From: Deltaproteobacteria bacterium
GTDB lineage: Bacteria > Myxococcota_A > Polyangia > Polyangiales > Ga0077539
Direction of reading: 5' to 3'
NCBI GenBank assembly: GCA_016704445.1
Contig: JADJAE010000050.1
Coordinates: forward strand, 1-64,000
DNA length: 64,000 nucleotides
In this document: piece by piece, positions 1 through 8,596 of the stretch
How the letters are laid out: each line of letters starts with the position of its first letter
Position numbering within the stretch: position 1 is the first letter of the stretch
Program-made: the position numbers and the translations under genes
Notes under the pieces: model-generated
Databases searched by the model: none
What the model was told of the DNA's origin: nothing
The model's input: only the letters and a program-made list of their open reading frames with translations

Positions 1-741
1 CCGAGCTACTCCATCGAGGTCGAAGACCGGCTGGACAACCGCCGCACCGACAAGCGCTGCTACTTCCTCAAGGTGAGCGCCGGGGCGCGGCAGACGGCGG
101 CCTACCGTCGGGTCGCTCCGGTGCGGGGCTTCGAGCGCTACCTCTCGCTGCGGGTGGCGACGCGCTTCCCCTTCGGGCTCTTCGAGAAGTGGCGCGAGAT
201 CGACATGAGGGAGGAGCAGCTGGTCTACCCGTCGCCCCTGCGCTCGCGCTCCGAGCGCACCCCCACGGTGGTCGCGGGAGAGCAGGTCGCCCGGGAGGAG
301 CGCGGGCACGGCGAGGTCGACGGTGTGCGAGAGCTGGCGGACGGCGACCCGGTGCGAGACATCCACTGGGCCAAGACCGCCGCGACGGGCAAGCTGGTGG
401 CCCGCGAGCGGCGCTGCGAGGGGGCGCGCGCGGTGCGCATCGAGGTGGCCAACCGCGCGGCGGACGGAGGCGTCGAGCCGGCGCAGCGGAGGGCGGCGAT
501 GCTGCGGGTAGAGGAGGAGATCCGGAGGGCGGCGGGGGCGGCGCTCGACGCGCTGAAGGGCGGGGCCTCGGTGCAGCTCGTGGCGCAGGTGGCGCCCCTG
601 GAGGGAGCGGGCACCCTGCACGCGCGGCCCTCGTCGGGGGCGGCCGACCGGGTGCTGGCCTTCCTGGCGAGGCTGCCGCCCGAGCCGATGCTCCCCGAGG
701 AGCCGGAGGCCGATGGACGGCGGAGGGTGAAGCCCGCGTGA
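1..741 (+). CDS. DUF58-family protein, 5' truncated by window edge
   Basis: The frame is open from base 1, so the start lies outside the window. The visible 246 residues include the DUF58 signature around 'DPVRDIHWAKTAATGKLVAR' (about nt 349-408), the conserved Arg-x-Ile-x-Trp segment that defines the family. DUF58 proteins are usually encoded with MoxR AAA ATPases and transglutaminase-like membrane proteins in cell-envelope or protein-maturation clusters. The next gene fits this: its GTG start overlaps this stop codon (GTGA), implying translational coupling. The N-terminal membrane helices typical of the family would lie upstream of the window. The biochemical role of the family is not settled. 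Confidence 0.85.
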   Translation, partial: PSYSIEVEDRLDNRRTDKRCYFLKVSAGARQTAAYRRVAPVRGFERYLSLRVATRFPFGLFEKWREIDMREEQLVYPSPLRSRSERTPTVVAGEQVAREERGHGEVDGVRELADGDPVRDIHWAKTAATGKLVARERRCEGARAVRIEVANRAADGGVEPAQRRAAMLRVEEEIRRAAGAALDALKGGASVQLVAQVAPLEGAGTLHARPSSGAADRVLAFLARLPPEPMLPEEPEADGRRRVKPA

Positions 742-2939
742 GGTTCTCGCAGGTCCACAAGTTCGCGGTGTTCACGCTGGCGGTGCTGGGGCTCGTGGCC
801 CTCGGGGCGGGCGGCGAGATGCCCATGCTCAGCCTCGGGCTCACCGCGGTGGGCGTCTTCGCGAGCTGGTTCATCGAGGGCGACCTCCTCCACTCCGAGC
901 GCTACGCCCGCGGCTGGAACATCGCCCTCGTCCTCGCCCTCGCCCTTCAGGCCTCGCGCGCGCTCTTCTTCGGCGCCGAGGCGCTGCTGACCATCGTGGA
1001 GTTCGCGGCGCTGCTCCAGGTCAACCGCCTCGCCAGCCGTCGCACGGCGCGCGACTACCAGCAGATCACGCTGCTGGCGATCCTCCAGCTCATCGCGGCG
1101 ACGGTGCTCGGCGGCGGGCTCTCCTACGCGCTCTGCTTCGTGGGCTTCGTCATCGCGACCCCGTGGGCGATGACCCTCGGGCACCTGCGCCGCGAGATCG
1201 AGGGCAACTACCTCGCCGACGCGCGAGCGGGCCGCGCGGGCGTGCCCATCGACGTGGCGCGCATCCTCCGATCGCGCCGCGTGGTGGGCGCCGGGCTGCT
1301 GGTCGGGTCGTCCGTGCTGGCGGTGCCGATCTTCCTCCTCACGGCCGTGATCTTCGTGCTCTTTCCCCGCATCGGCCTCGGCATCCTGACGGTGCGCTCG
1401 CGGGCCGACACGGTGATGGCGGGCTTCGGCACCAGCGTCGACCTGAGCGGCCACGGGACCATCCGCACCGACCAGACCATCGTGCTGCGCGTGCAGCCGC
1501 CCGACCTGCCCGAGAACCCTCCGCCGGTGCGCACCTTCCGCCTGCGAGGGACGACCTTCGACACCTACAACGGCCGCTCGTGGTCGCGCCGTCCCAACGT
1601 CGGCGGCGACCACCATCGCATCGACCGGGACGGCACCCTCTACTCCCTCACCCGATTGCCCGACCCGGATCGCGACCTGGCCGTGCGCATCGTGCTCGAC
1701 CCGCTCGAGCCGCCGGTGGTCCCGGTGCTCGAGGGGGCGGTGGGCTTCCAGATCGACGCGCGCTTCGAGAGCGGCTACCCCCGCTACGCCGACCTCACCA
1801 TCGACCACGACGACGGCGTCCGATACAGCAGCAACAACGACGGCATCGGGCTGGTGTACACGACCTTCCTGGGCCGCGGTCCCTCGCGCCCGGCGGGGCG
1901 TCGTCGCATCGACGAGCGGCGCGACGCCTTCACCAACCGCTACGTCCAGCTCCCGAGCGACCTCTCGCCGCGGGTGAGGGAGCTCACCCAGCGGGTGATC
2001 GCCGACGAGACCACCCCCCTCGGCCGCGCCCGCGCCGTGGAGCGCTACCTCTCCCGCTGGCGCTACACCCTGGAGCTGGAGAGCGGCGGCGCGGCCCGCC
2101 CGCTGGAGGACTTCCTCTTCCGCACGCACGCCGGGCACTGCGAGTACTTCTCCACCGCCATGGCCGTGATGCTACGCACGGTGGGCATCCCGACGCGCAA
2201 CGTCACCGGCTTCCTCGGCGGAACCTTCAACCGTTACGGGCGCTTCTACGCCGTGCGCCAGGGCGACGCGCACAGCTGGGTCGAGGTCTGGGACCCGAGC
2301 GAGGGCTGGGTCACCTTCGACCCGACGCCCCCGGCGGGCGAGGCGCCGGTGGTGCGCACCGGGCTCTTCGCGGAGATCGACGCCGTGGTCGAGGCCATGC
2401 GCATGCGCTGGCGCCACTACGTGGTCGACTTCGACCTCGGGATGCAGGCGCAGATCGCCAGGAAGGTGTGGCGCTTCTTCGAGCAGCGCCGGAGGCACGA
2501 CACGCTCTCCGGACGGGTGCTCGACCGCGGGCGCACCTCCATCGCCGCGCCGCCGGTTCCGTGGAAGGGCGTGGCGGGCGTCGCGCTGGGGGCGCTGACC
2601 CTCGGGGCGCTCGCGTGGCAGATCAACGCGTGGCGGCGCAGCGGGCGGGGGATTCGCGGCGCTCCGCCGACGGCCGCGGTGAAGGCGGCGCAGGAGCTCG
2701 CCAGGGCGCTCGACGCGGCGCTGGTGGCGAGGGGCGTCGCCCGGCCGTCCAACCGGACGCCGCTCGCGTGGGCGCAGGAGCTGACGCGCCGTAAAGACGC
2801 GATGGCCGCGCTGGCGACGAGGGTGTCCGAGCGGTACACGGCCGCGCGCTTCGGGGCCGAGACGCTCAGCCGGGAGGAGCTCGACGCGCTGAAGGCCGAG
2901 CTCAGGTCGGCGGCGCAGGCTCCGTCGGCTTCAGCGTGA
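738..2939 (+). CDS. Membrane transglutaminase-like protein (DUF3488 / transglut_core / DUF4129 type)
   Basis: This protein of 733 residues starts at a GTG that overlaps the stop of the DUF58 gene. The first ~190 residues form several hydrophobic helices (DUF3488-like). A periplasmic region follows, then a transglutaminase core with Cys468 in 'HAGHCEYFSTAM', His512 in 'GDAHSWVEVW' and Asp527 in 'VTFDPTPP', which matches the Cys-His-Asp triad. One more membrane helix lies near residues 608-630 ('VAGVALGALTLGALAW'), followed by a C-terminal DUF4129-like helical domain. All three triad residues are present, so an active papain-fold enzyme acting on envelope proteins or peptides is plausible; the substrate is unknown. 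A longer upstream reading in the same frame only shadows the DUF58 gene. Confidence 0.9.
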   Translation: MRFSQVHKFAVFTLAVLGLVALGAGGEMPMLSLGLTAVGVFASWFIEGDLLHSERYARGWNIALVLALALQASRALFFGAEALLTIVEFAALLQVNRLASRRTARDYQQITLLAILQLIAATVLGGGLSYALCFVGFVIATPWAMTLGHLRREIEGNYLADARAGRAGVPIDVARILRSRRVVGAGLLVGSSVLAVPIFLLTAVIFVLFPRIGLGILTVRSRADTVMAGFGTSVDLSGHGTIRTDQTIVLRVQPPDLPENPPPVRTFRLRGTTFDTYNGRSWSRRPNVGGDHHRIDRDGTLYSLTRLPDPDRDLAVRIVLDPLEPPVVPVLEGAVGFQIDARFESGYPRYADLTIDHDDGVRYSSNNDGIGLVYTTFLGRGPSRPAGRRRIDERRDAFTNRYVQLPSDLSPRVRELTQRVIADETTPLGRARAVERYLSRWRYTLELESGGAARPLEDFLFRTHAGHCEYFSTAMAVMLRTVGIPTRNVTGFLGGTFNRYGRFYAVRQGDAHSWVEVWDPSEGWVTFDPTPPAGEAPVVRTGLFAEIDAVVEAMRMRWRHYVVDFDLGMQAQIARKVWRFFEQRRRHDTLSGRVLDRGRTSIAAPPVPWKGVAGVALGALTLGALAWQINAWRRSGRGIRGAPPTAAVKAAQELARALDAALVARGVARPSNRTPLAWAQELTRRKDAMAALATRVSERYTAARFGAETLSREELDALKAELRSAAQAPSASA

Positions 2940-3360
2940 CCGGGCCCTCGGCGAGGGCCTCCTCGACCGAGGCCAGCGGCTGGCGGAGCAGCAGCGCGAG
3001 GATGGTGCCGAGCTGCGGGCGATCGACGAAGGCGCGCCAGGTCTCCTCCGGGGTGACCACGGCGAGGTAGCCCGACACGAGGTCGGTGTCGACGCGCACC
3101 AGGGTGCCGGCGGTGGCGATGCGCTCGATGGAGGGGGCCTCGCGGGCTGTTACCTCGCGCCAGTGGCGGGCGGCCTCCGCGATGCGCGCGGCGGCGGCCT
3201 CCGGGGGCTCCGCGAAGAGCGCGGCGAGCACCGGGTCGAGGGGCTTCGGGCGGCGCGTCGGAGAGGCGTCGGCCTCGGCGGCGAGGTCGGTGGCGAGCTC
3301 GATGTCGGCGTCGTCGAGAACATCGAGGAGGGCGGGGTCTTCGAGGGGGTCGCGGTTCAT
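2902..3360 (-). CDS. Conserved-looking hypothetical protein, acidic N-terminus
   Basis: This 152-residue protein starts at ATG 3360 ('MNRDPLEDPALLDVLDDADI'). It has an Asp/Glu/Leu-rich N-terminal half and an Ala/Leu helical C-terminal half, with no signal peptide or membrane helix. Its end overlaps the convergent transglutaminase gene by 38 bp. The much longer open frame upstream on this strand is not used because it lies antisense to the kinase-like gene. I recognise no family. The coding potential (Glu/Asp/Leu balance, little Arg/Pro/Ser excess) looks real. Confidence 0.6.
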   Translation of the reverse strand: MNRDPLEDPALLDVLDDADIELATDLAAEADASPTRRPKPLDPVLAALFAEPPEAAAARIAEAARHWREVTAREAPSIERIATAGTLVRVDTDLVSGYLAVVTPEETWRAFVDRPQLGTILALLLRQPLASVEEALAEGPVTLKPTEPAPPT

Positions 3361-3471
3361 GGCAGCGGCGGCGGAGGGATCTACCACGGAGCCCGAGGCG
3401 AGAGAGAGCCACGCGATGCGGACGGGGTTCCGCTGCTGCAACGAGACCGCATCGGTGATAGAGCGGCCTCC

Positions 3472-4506
3472 GTGGGTAGCGGGAGGCTGGAGCCGGGGAC
3501 CCTGATCGATGATGAGTTCATCGTCGGCTCGACCCTGCGCGTCGGCGGTGCGGGTGCGGTCTACCGCGCGGTGCGGCGGAGCACCGGGGAGCGCTGCGCG
3601 GTGCGGGTGCTGTCGTCCTCGCTGGGGGACGTGGCGACGAGGGAGCGACTGGTCGAGCTGGCCCGCGTGGGGCCCTCCATCGAGAGCGCGCACGTCCCGG
3701 CGGTGCTCGTCGCGGGCTTCGACCGGACGCTCAACACCGCGTGGCTGGCGACGGAGGAGATCGAGGGCGAAGGGCTCCCGGCGATGCTGGCGAAGACCGG
3801 CCCGCTGCCGGTCGGGGTGGTCTCGGCGCTTCTGCGACAGGTCTTCGACGCCCTGGCGAGCGCGCACGAGGCGGGGGTGGTGCACGGCGCTCTCACGGCC
3901 GACGACGTCTTGGTGGCGCCCTCCCCGAGGGCGAAGGGTGACGGGTGGGTGAGCGTGCTCGGCTTCGGCGTGGCGCGCGGCCTGGCCGAGCGTCGATGGC
4001 AGGAGGGCCACCGCGAGGACGACTCCTCGACGCTCCACTCGGCGGACGTGCGCGCGCTGGGAATGCTCGGCCTCGCGATGCTCTCAGGGAAGGCGGAGCC
4101 GGCGGAAGACAGCGCGCTCTCGCCCACAGAGCGGCTGCGACGCCTGGGGGTGCCGGAGGTGGGGGCGCTCGGGTGGTTCGACGCGTGGTTCGAGGCCTGC
4201 GTCGCCGCCGAGCCGGAGGCGCGGTTCCAGTCGGTCGAGGAGGCCGAGGCGGCGTGGGAGCACGCGGTGGCCGCCCCGCCGCGGGCCGGTCGACGGGGGT
4301 GGGCGCTTGGCGCGCTGGCGCTGGCGCTGGTCGGGGTGGCGGTGCCCGTGGCCCTGCATCGCCGGGGCAGGGCGGTGAGCCAGGCGCCAGGAGGGGGGTG
4401 TGCTCCATCGGCCTGCGGCGACGCGCTCGCACTGCCCAGAGGGGATGGTGTGGCTGCCGGGGGGGCAGTTCCTGATGGGCTCGCGGGAAGACCGCGGGGA
4501 CCCTGA
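3472..4506 (+). CDS. Membrane-anchored pseudokinase (N-terminal part of a probable kinase-FGE fusion)
   Basis: The start is placed at GTG 3472 because 'LEPGTLIDDEFIVGSTL' is the usual opening of bacterial Ser/Thr-kinase-like proteins. A kinase fold is visible: Gly loop 'LRVGGAGAVYRA', a beta-3 strand with Arg instead of Lys ('CAVRVL'), a catalytic loop 'VVHGALTADDVLV' with HGA for HRD, and 'VLGFGVARG' with GFG for DFG. All three catalytic positions are lost, so it should be a pseudokinase. One membrane helix follows at about nt 4290-4365. The frame then runs into low-complexity sequence and ends at 4506, while the FGE-like domain begins in the next frame. Pseudokinase-TM-FGE is a familiar single-chain architecture in myxobacteria, so a 1-nt indel between 4393 and 4435 is likely; a G6 run at 4393-4398 is a candidate. 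Confidence 0.75.
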   Translation: MGSGRLEPGTLIDDEFIVGSTLRVGGAGAVYRAVRRSTGERCAVRVLSSSLGDVATRERLVELARVGPSIESAHVPAVLVAGFDRTLNTAWLATEEIEGEGLPAMLAKTGPLPVGVVSALLRQVFDALASAHEAGVVHGALTADDVLVAPSPRAKGDGWVSVLGFGVARGLAERRWQEGHREDDSSTLHSADVRALGMLGLAMLSGKAEPAEDSALSPTERLRRLGVPEVGALGWFDAWFEACVAAEPEARFQSVEEAEAAWEHAVAAPPRAGRRGWALGALALALVGVAVPVALHRRGRAVSQAPGGGCAPSACGDALALPRGDGVAAGGAVPDGLAGRPRGP

Positions 4507-5176
4507 CCAGCGGCCGCGCCACGTCGTGAACATGAGCGGGTTCTGCATGGAGCGCACGGAGGTGACGGTCGGCGCATACGGGCGCTACTGGGCGCTGCGC
4601 GGTCATCCCCAGGAGCTGGCGCCCGACGAGGGGCTCAACTGCAACTGGCGCCGCGCCGACCGGGTCGACCACCCGATGAACTGCGTCGACTGGCGCGCGG
4701 CGCGGGAGTACTGCGAGTGGCCTGGACACCCCGGCGGCTCGCGGAGGCTGCCTACCGAGGCGCAGTGGGAGTTCGCGGCGCACGGGCCGGAGGGGGGAAG
4801 GTACCCGTGGGGCGACGGGGTTCCCGGCGAGCAGGTGTGCTGGTCGGGGGTGTCGCCGCGCCTGGGCACCTGTCCGGTCGGCGCGTCGAGGAGGGACGTC
4901 ACCTCGACGGGCCTCGTCGACATGGCGGGCAACGTCGCCGAGTGGACCGCGGACCTCTACGCCTCGCAGTACATGGTGCCTGACGCGGCGGTGCCGATCG
5001 ATCCCACGGGCCCGGAGTCGACCCCCGACGGGCTCCGGGTGTTTCGCGGAGGCACCTGGGCGATCAGCGTTCCGTCGGGGCTGCGGGCGGCGACGCGAGG
5101 GAGGCACACCGAGTCGATGCGCGCCCGAGGCGTCGGCTGGCGGTGCGTGAGAGGTCCCTCGGTCGACGACCCGTGA
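4400..5176 (+). CDS. FGE/SUMF1-like domain lacking the catalytic cysteines (C-terminal part of probable fusion)
   Basis: From about nt 4430 this frame reads a typical formylglycine-generating-enzyme-sulfatase domain: 'CPEGMVWLPGGQFLMGS', 'RLPTEAQWEFAA', 'DMAGNVAEWTADLY', 'RVFRGGTW' and a closing 'GWRCVRG'. Active FGE has a Cys pair just after RGGS; here 'RGGTWAISVPSGLRAATR' has none, so an oxidase role is unlikely and a binding or scaffold role is more plausible. As written it would start at GTG 4400 inside the pseudokinase frame, but it more likely continues that protein after an indel. If so, the protein is a cytoplasmic pseudokinase with a periplasmic FGE-like domain. Confidence 0.75.
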   Translation: MLHRPAATRSHCPEGMVWLPGGQFLMGSREDRGDPDQRPRHVVNMSGFCMERTEVTVGAYGRYWALRGHPQELAPDEGLNCNWRRADRVDHPMNCVDWRAAREYCEWPGHPGGSRRLPTEAQWEFAAHGPEGGRYPWGDGVPGEQVCWSGVSPRLGTCPVGASRRDVTSTGLVDMAGNVAEWTADLYASQYMVPDAAVPIDPTGPESTPDGLRVFRGGTWAISVPSGLRAATRGRHTESMRARGVGWRCVRGPSVDDP

Positions 5177-5220
5177 CAACCCGCGGGCGCGGCGACGTAT
5201 CATCCGGCCGGAGACCCGAC

Positions 5221-7385
5221 ATGAACCATTCCACGCTCACTCTCGTGCTAGGCCTCCTCGCGGCGCAGGGCCTCGGGTGCCAGCGCGACCGTCCATCGGC
5301 CCCCGCGACGCGCCCGGTGCAGGCCGGCCCCAACGCGCTCGGCCCGGACGGCCGCCCTCGCGCCGGGGTGCCCGGGACTCCCGCTCGCCCCGCCCGGGTG
5401 GGCCTCGCCGTCGGCATCGTCGAGGGGCGCATCAAGCCGCCCGACGACAAGCCCAACGACGACGAAGACCGCCACCGCGTGCACCCCGAGTGGTACCCCA
5501 CCGGACAGCCCAACAACCCCTACCCCGCAGGCACGGTGATCCCGATCGCCCCGCCGCCCCCAGGGCTCTCCATCACCCCGCTGCCGCCGATGCAGCCCAT
5601 GGGGCAGCCGTCGATGCAGCCCATCGCGCAGCCATCGATGCAGCCCATGGGGCAGCGATGCAGCCCATGGGGCAGCCGACGATGCAGCCCATGGGAAACA
5701 ACGGCGTGACCATGGTGCCGATGGGATCGCCGGGGGTGCCGCCCTCGACGCCGAGCGCGGTCCCGATGGCGGGCAACGGGGTGACCATGGTGCCGATGCC
5801 GGCGCCCGGCGGACAGCCCTCCGCTCCGGCTCCGGCTCCGCAGGGGCAGCCGTCGGCTCCGAACGGAACCGGGGCCGTGGCGCAGACCTTCCAGGGGACG
5901 CTCGATCCATCGGCGGAGCGCGACCCTGGTGGACGCTTCTTCCGGGTGCACCAGGTCTCGCTCCAGCGCGGCTCGCGCGTGGCGATCACCATGCAGAGCC
6001 CGCAGTTCGACACCCTGCTCCGGGTCGAGCCGCCCACCGGAGACGCGGTCGAGAACGATGACGTGGCGAGGGAGGACACCAACTCGCGCGTCGACTTCAC
6101 CGCCCCCATCGACGGCCGCTACCGCATCGTGGCGACCTCCTACGCCCCGGCCACGGCGGGCGCGTACACCATCCAGGTGAGCGCCGGCGCGCCGGGCCAG
6201 GGGCTCATGGTCACCGGCTCCAACAACAACGCCCCCGACGCGCAGACCGGCCCCGGCGGAACCATCGTCCCCGGCACCCCCGTCAACGAGTACCTGACCC
6301 CTGGAGACCCCTCCTCGGGCGGGCGCTTCGTGCGCACCTACCGACTCGACGGCAGCCAGGGGGACATGGTCTCGCTGCGGCTCGCCTCCACGGGCTTCGA
6401 CCCCACGATCGCGCTCATCGCCCCCAACGGGCAGCGGTGGAGCAACGACGACACCAGCCCCTCGGACACCAACAGCACCCTCGCGATGACGCTCCCCACG
6501 GCAGGGAGCTACCGGGTCGAGGTGTCGTCCTACCGCCCCGGGGCCACCGGGCCGTTCAGCCTCACGCTTAGCTCGTCGGCGCGCCCGACGGTGGCGACCA
6601 ACGGAGCTCCCGTGGGCAGCGTCGCAGGCCGCGCGGGGCAGGGCAACATGTACGGCATCTTCGTCGGCATCTCCGACTACGGCGGCCGCGGCAACCTCTA
6701 CGGCTGCGCCGACGACGCGAGGCAGCTCGCCCAGGCGTACATCAACGCGCACCTCGGGAGCGCGCAGAACTTCGTGGTGCTCACCGACGCGGAGGCCACC
6801 ACCTCCGCGGTGTCGCAGGCCTTCCAGACGATGAGCGCGCGGGTCGGGGCCAACGACGTGTTCATGTTCTTCCACTCGGGTCACGGCAGCCGCGCGGAGT
6901 CGCACGACGCCGCCGCCGACCCGGATGGCTACGTCGAGTCCATCGTGCTGCGCGACGGAGAGATCACCGCCCACCAGATGGCGAGGCTCTTCGACGGGGT
7001 GCGCGCCGACGTCGACATGCTGGCGCTCGACAGCTGCTACTCCGGGGGCTTCGAGCGCGCGTTCGGCTCGTCGCGCAACCGCTTCGGGATGTACAGCTCC
7101 GAGGAGGACGTGCTCTCCCAGGTGGCCCAGCGCTTCCAGGCGGGCGGATACCTCTCGTACTTCCTCCGGCGCGGCGTCTCCGAGGCCGACAACAACCGCG
7201 ACGGCGCCGTGCGCGCGGGCGAGCTCGCGGACTACCTCCACCGGCAGTACGCGCAGAACCTCCAGCAGATGCAGACCCAGGACGGCCAGGAGGTCGACAC
7301 CTGGCAGCACCTGGTGATCAACCGCTCGGGCGTCGCCCTCAGCGACCAGCTCTGGCGCTTCCCCCTGGTGGCCTCGGCGCGATGA
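5221..7385 (+). CDS. Caspase-like (peptidase C14) protein with two PPC domains, broken by a frame change in a tandem repeat
   Basis: ATG 5221 opens an export signal with a weak lipobox ('LAAQGLGCQRD'). A Pro-rich linker follows, then tandem 24-bp repeats encoding Met-Gln-Pro-Met-Gly-Gln-Pro-Ser. At 5653-5660 one repeat copy lacks 4 nt, so this frame ends at 5709 while the rest continues in another frame (an in-frame ATG lies at 5658) to 7385. The second part has two pre-peptidase C-terminal (PPC) beta domains at about 5877-6183 and 6282-6578. A caspase-like domain follows ('GIFVGISDYGG', 'FFHSGHGS', 'LDSCYSGGFE'), with the catalytic His near 6883 and Cys codon 7035-7037. Family knowledge suggests a secreted or surface cysteine peptidase. 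The break may be an assembly error or slippage in the repeat. Confidence 0.8.
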
Positions 7386-7392
7386 GTCGCGC

Positions 7393-8565
7393 GTGCTGAT
7401 CCTCGCGAGCCTCGTGCTGCTGGCGTGGTCGGTCCAGCTCTGGCTGGCGCTGCGCATCCGCCGCGCGGTCCCGGCGCTCTCCGAGCTCCCGGTGCTGTCG
7501 CGCGAGGCGTGGCCCCTGCTGTCGATCATCGTGCCCGCGCGCGACGAGGGCCTCCACGTCGGCGCCGCGCTCGCGTCGAAGCTCTCCTGCGGATACCCCT
7601 CGCTGGAGGTGGTGGCCATCGACGACCGCTCCACCGACGACACCGGGGCCATCATCGACCGCGCGGCCGCGGCCGACCCTCGGGTGCTCGCGGTGCACGT
7701 CACGGCGCTCCCCGAGGGTTGGCTGGGCAAGGTGCACGCGATGGCCCGCGGGCTGGAGCGCGCCACCGGCGAGTGGGTGCTCTTCAGCGACGCGGACGTG
7801 CATGTCGAGCCTGGCGCCCTCGAGCGCCTCGTCGCATGGGCCGAGGCGGGCGGCATCGACCTGGTGGCGGTGTTTCCGAAGATGCACCCGGTGGGGGTGC
7901 TCATCGACGCGTCGCTGGCGTCGATGATCCGCGTGCTCCCGCTCGCGGGGCGGGCGTGGCGCGGCAACGACGACACCAGCTCCATCGGGATGAGCGTCGG
8001 TGCCTTTACGCTGGTTCGCCGCGCCGCGCTGGTCGAGAGCGACGCCCTCGGCCACCTGCGGATGGAGGTCGCCGACGACGTGGCGCTCGGCGCGTACCTG
8101 AAGCAGCGGGGCGCGCGGTGCCGCGTGCTGGTGGGCCACGCCGACGTGCACCTGGTGTTCATGCACTCGGTCGCGGCGCTGGTGCGCAGCGCCGACAAGG
8201 GCGGCGGGATGCTCGGGTTCTCCTGGTGGCGCCCGGTGTTCTTCGGGATCGCGCCGGTGGTGCTCGACGTGGTGATCCCGGCGTGGGCGCTGGCGTCGGG
8301 CGGCGCCGCGGCGGTGGTCGGCGCGGCGACCCTCGCGGCGGCGACGGCGACGCACCTGGTGCTCTCGCGACACTTCGACGGACCGCTCCGCGGCGCGCTG
8401 CTCTGGCCGCTGGGGGAGGCCTTCATGGGGGCGCTCACCCTCCGCGCGGGCCTGCTCGCCTGGAAGGACCAGGGGGTCTTCTGGCGCCGGACCTTCTATC
8501 CCCGCGCGGTGCTCGAAGCGGGCAAGAAGCTCGACATGATCTCCATGAGGGTGAGTCCGCCGTAG
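7393..8565 (+). CDS. Membrane glycosyltransferase family 2, HpnB-like
   Basis: This 390-residue protein starts at GTG 7393, 8 nt after the caspase gene. An N-terminal membrane helix is followed by a GT2 domain: 'SIIVPARDEG', 'VVAIDDRSTDDTGAI', a 'FSDADVHVEPG' DxD-type metal site and 'VADDVALGAYLKQRG' toward the acceptor region. C-terminal hydrophobic segments (about residues 280-350) complete a layout typical of hopene-associated glycosyltransferase HpnB and relatives. It would transfer a sugar from a nucleotide donor at the inner membrane, perhaps to hopanoid-type lipids. No other hopanoid genes are in the window, so the pathway is inferred only from family resemblance. Confidence 0.8.
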   Translation: MLILASLVLLAWSVQLWLALRIRRAVPALSELPVLSREAWPLLSIIVPARDEGLHVGAALASKLSCGYPSLEVVAIDDRSTDDTGAIIDRAAAADPRVLAVHVTALPEGWLGKVHAMARGLERATGEWVLFSDADVHVEPGALERLVAWAEAGGIDLVAVFPKMHPVGVLIDASLASMIRVLPLAGRAWRGNDDTSSIGMSVGAFTLVRRAALVESDALGHLRMEVADDVALGAYLKQRGARCRVLVGHADVHLVFMHSVAALVRSADKGGGMLGFSWWRPVFFGIAPVVLDVVIPAWALASGGAAAVVGAATLAAATATHLVLSRHFDGPLRGALLWPLGEAFMGALTLRAGLLAWKDQGVFWRRTFYPRAVLEAGKKLDMISMRVSPP

Positions 8566-8596
8566 GGCTTCGCGCTATGGTGCCTGCGGCCCTCCG

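Noticed and set aside
3361..4038. Long minus-strand reading upstream of the 2902-3360 gene
   Set aside because: Antisense to the pseudokinase, with His/Arg-rich shadow composition.
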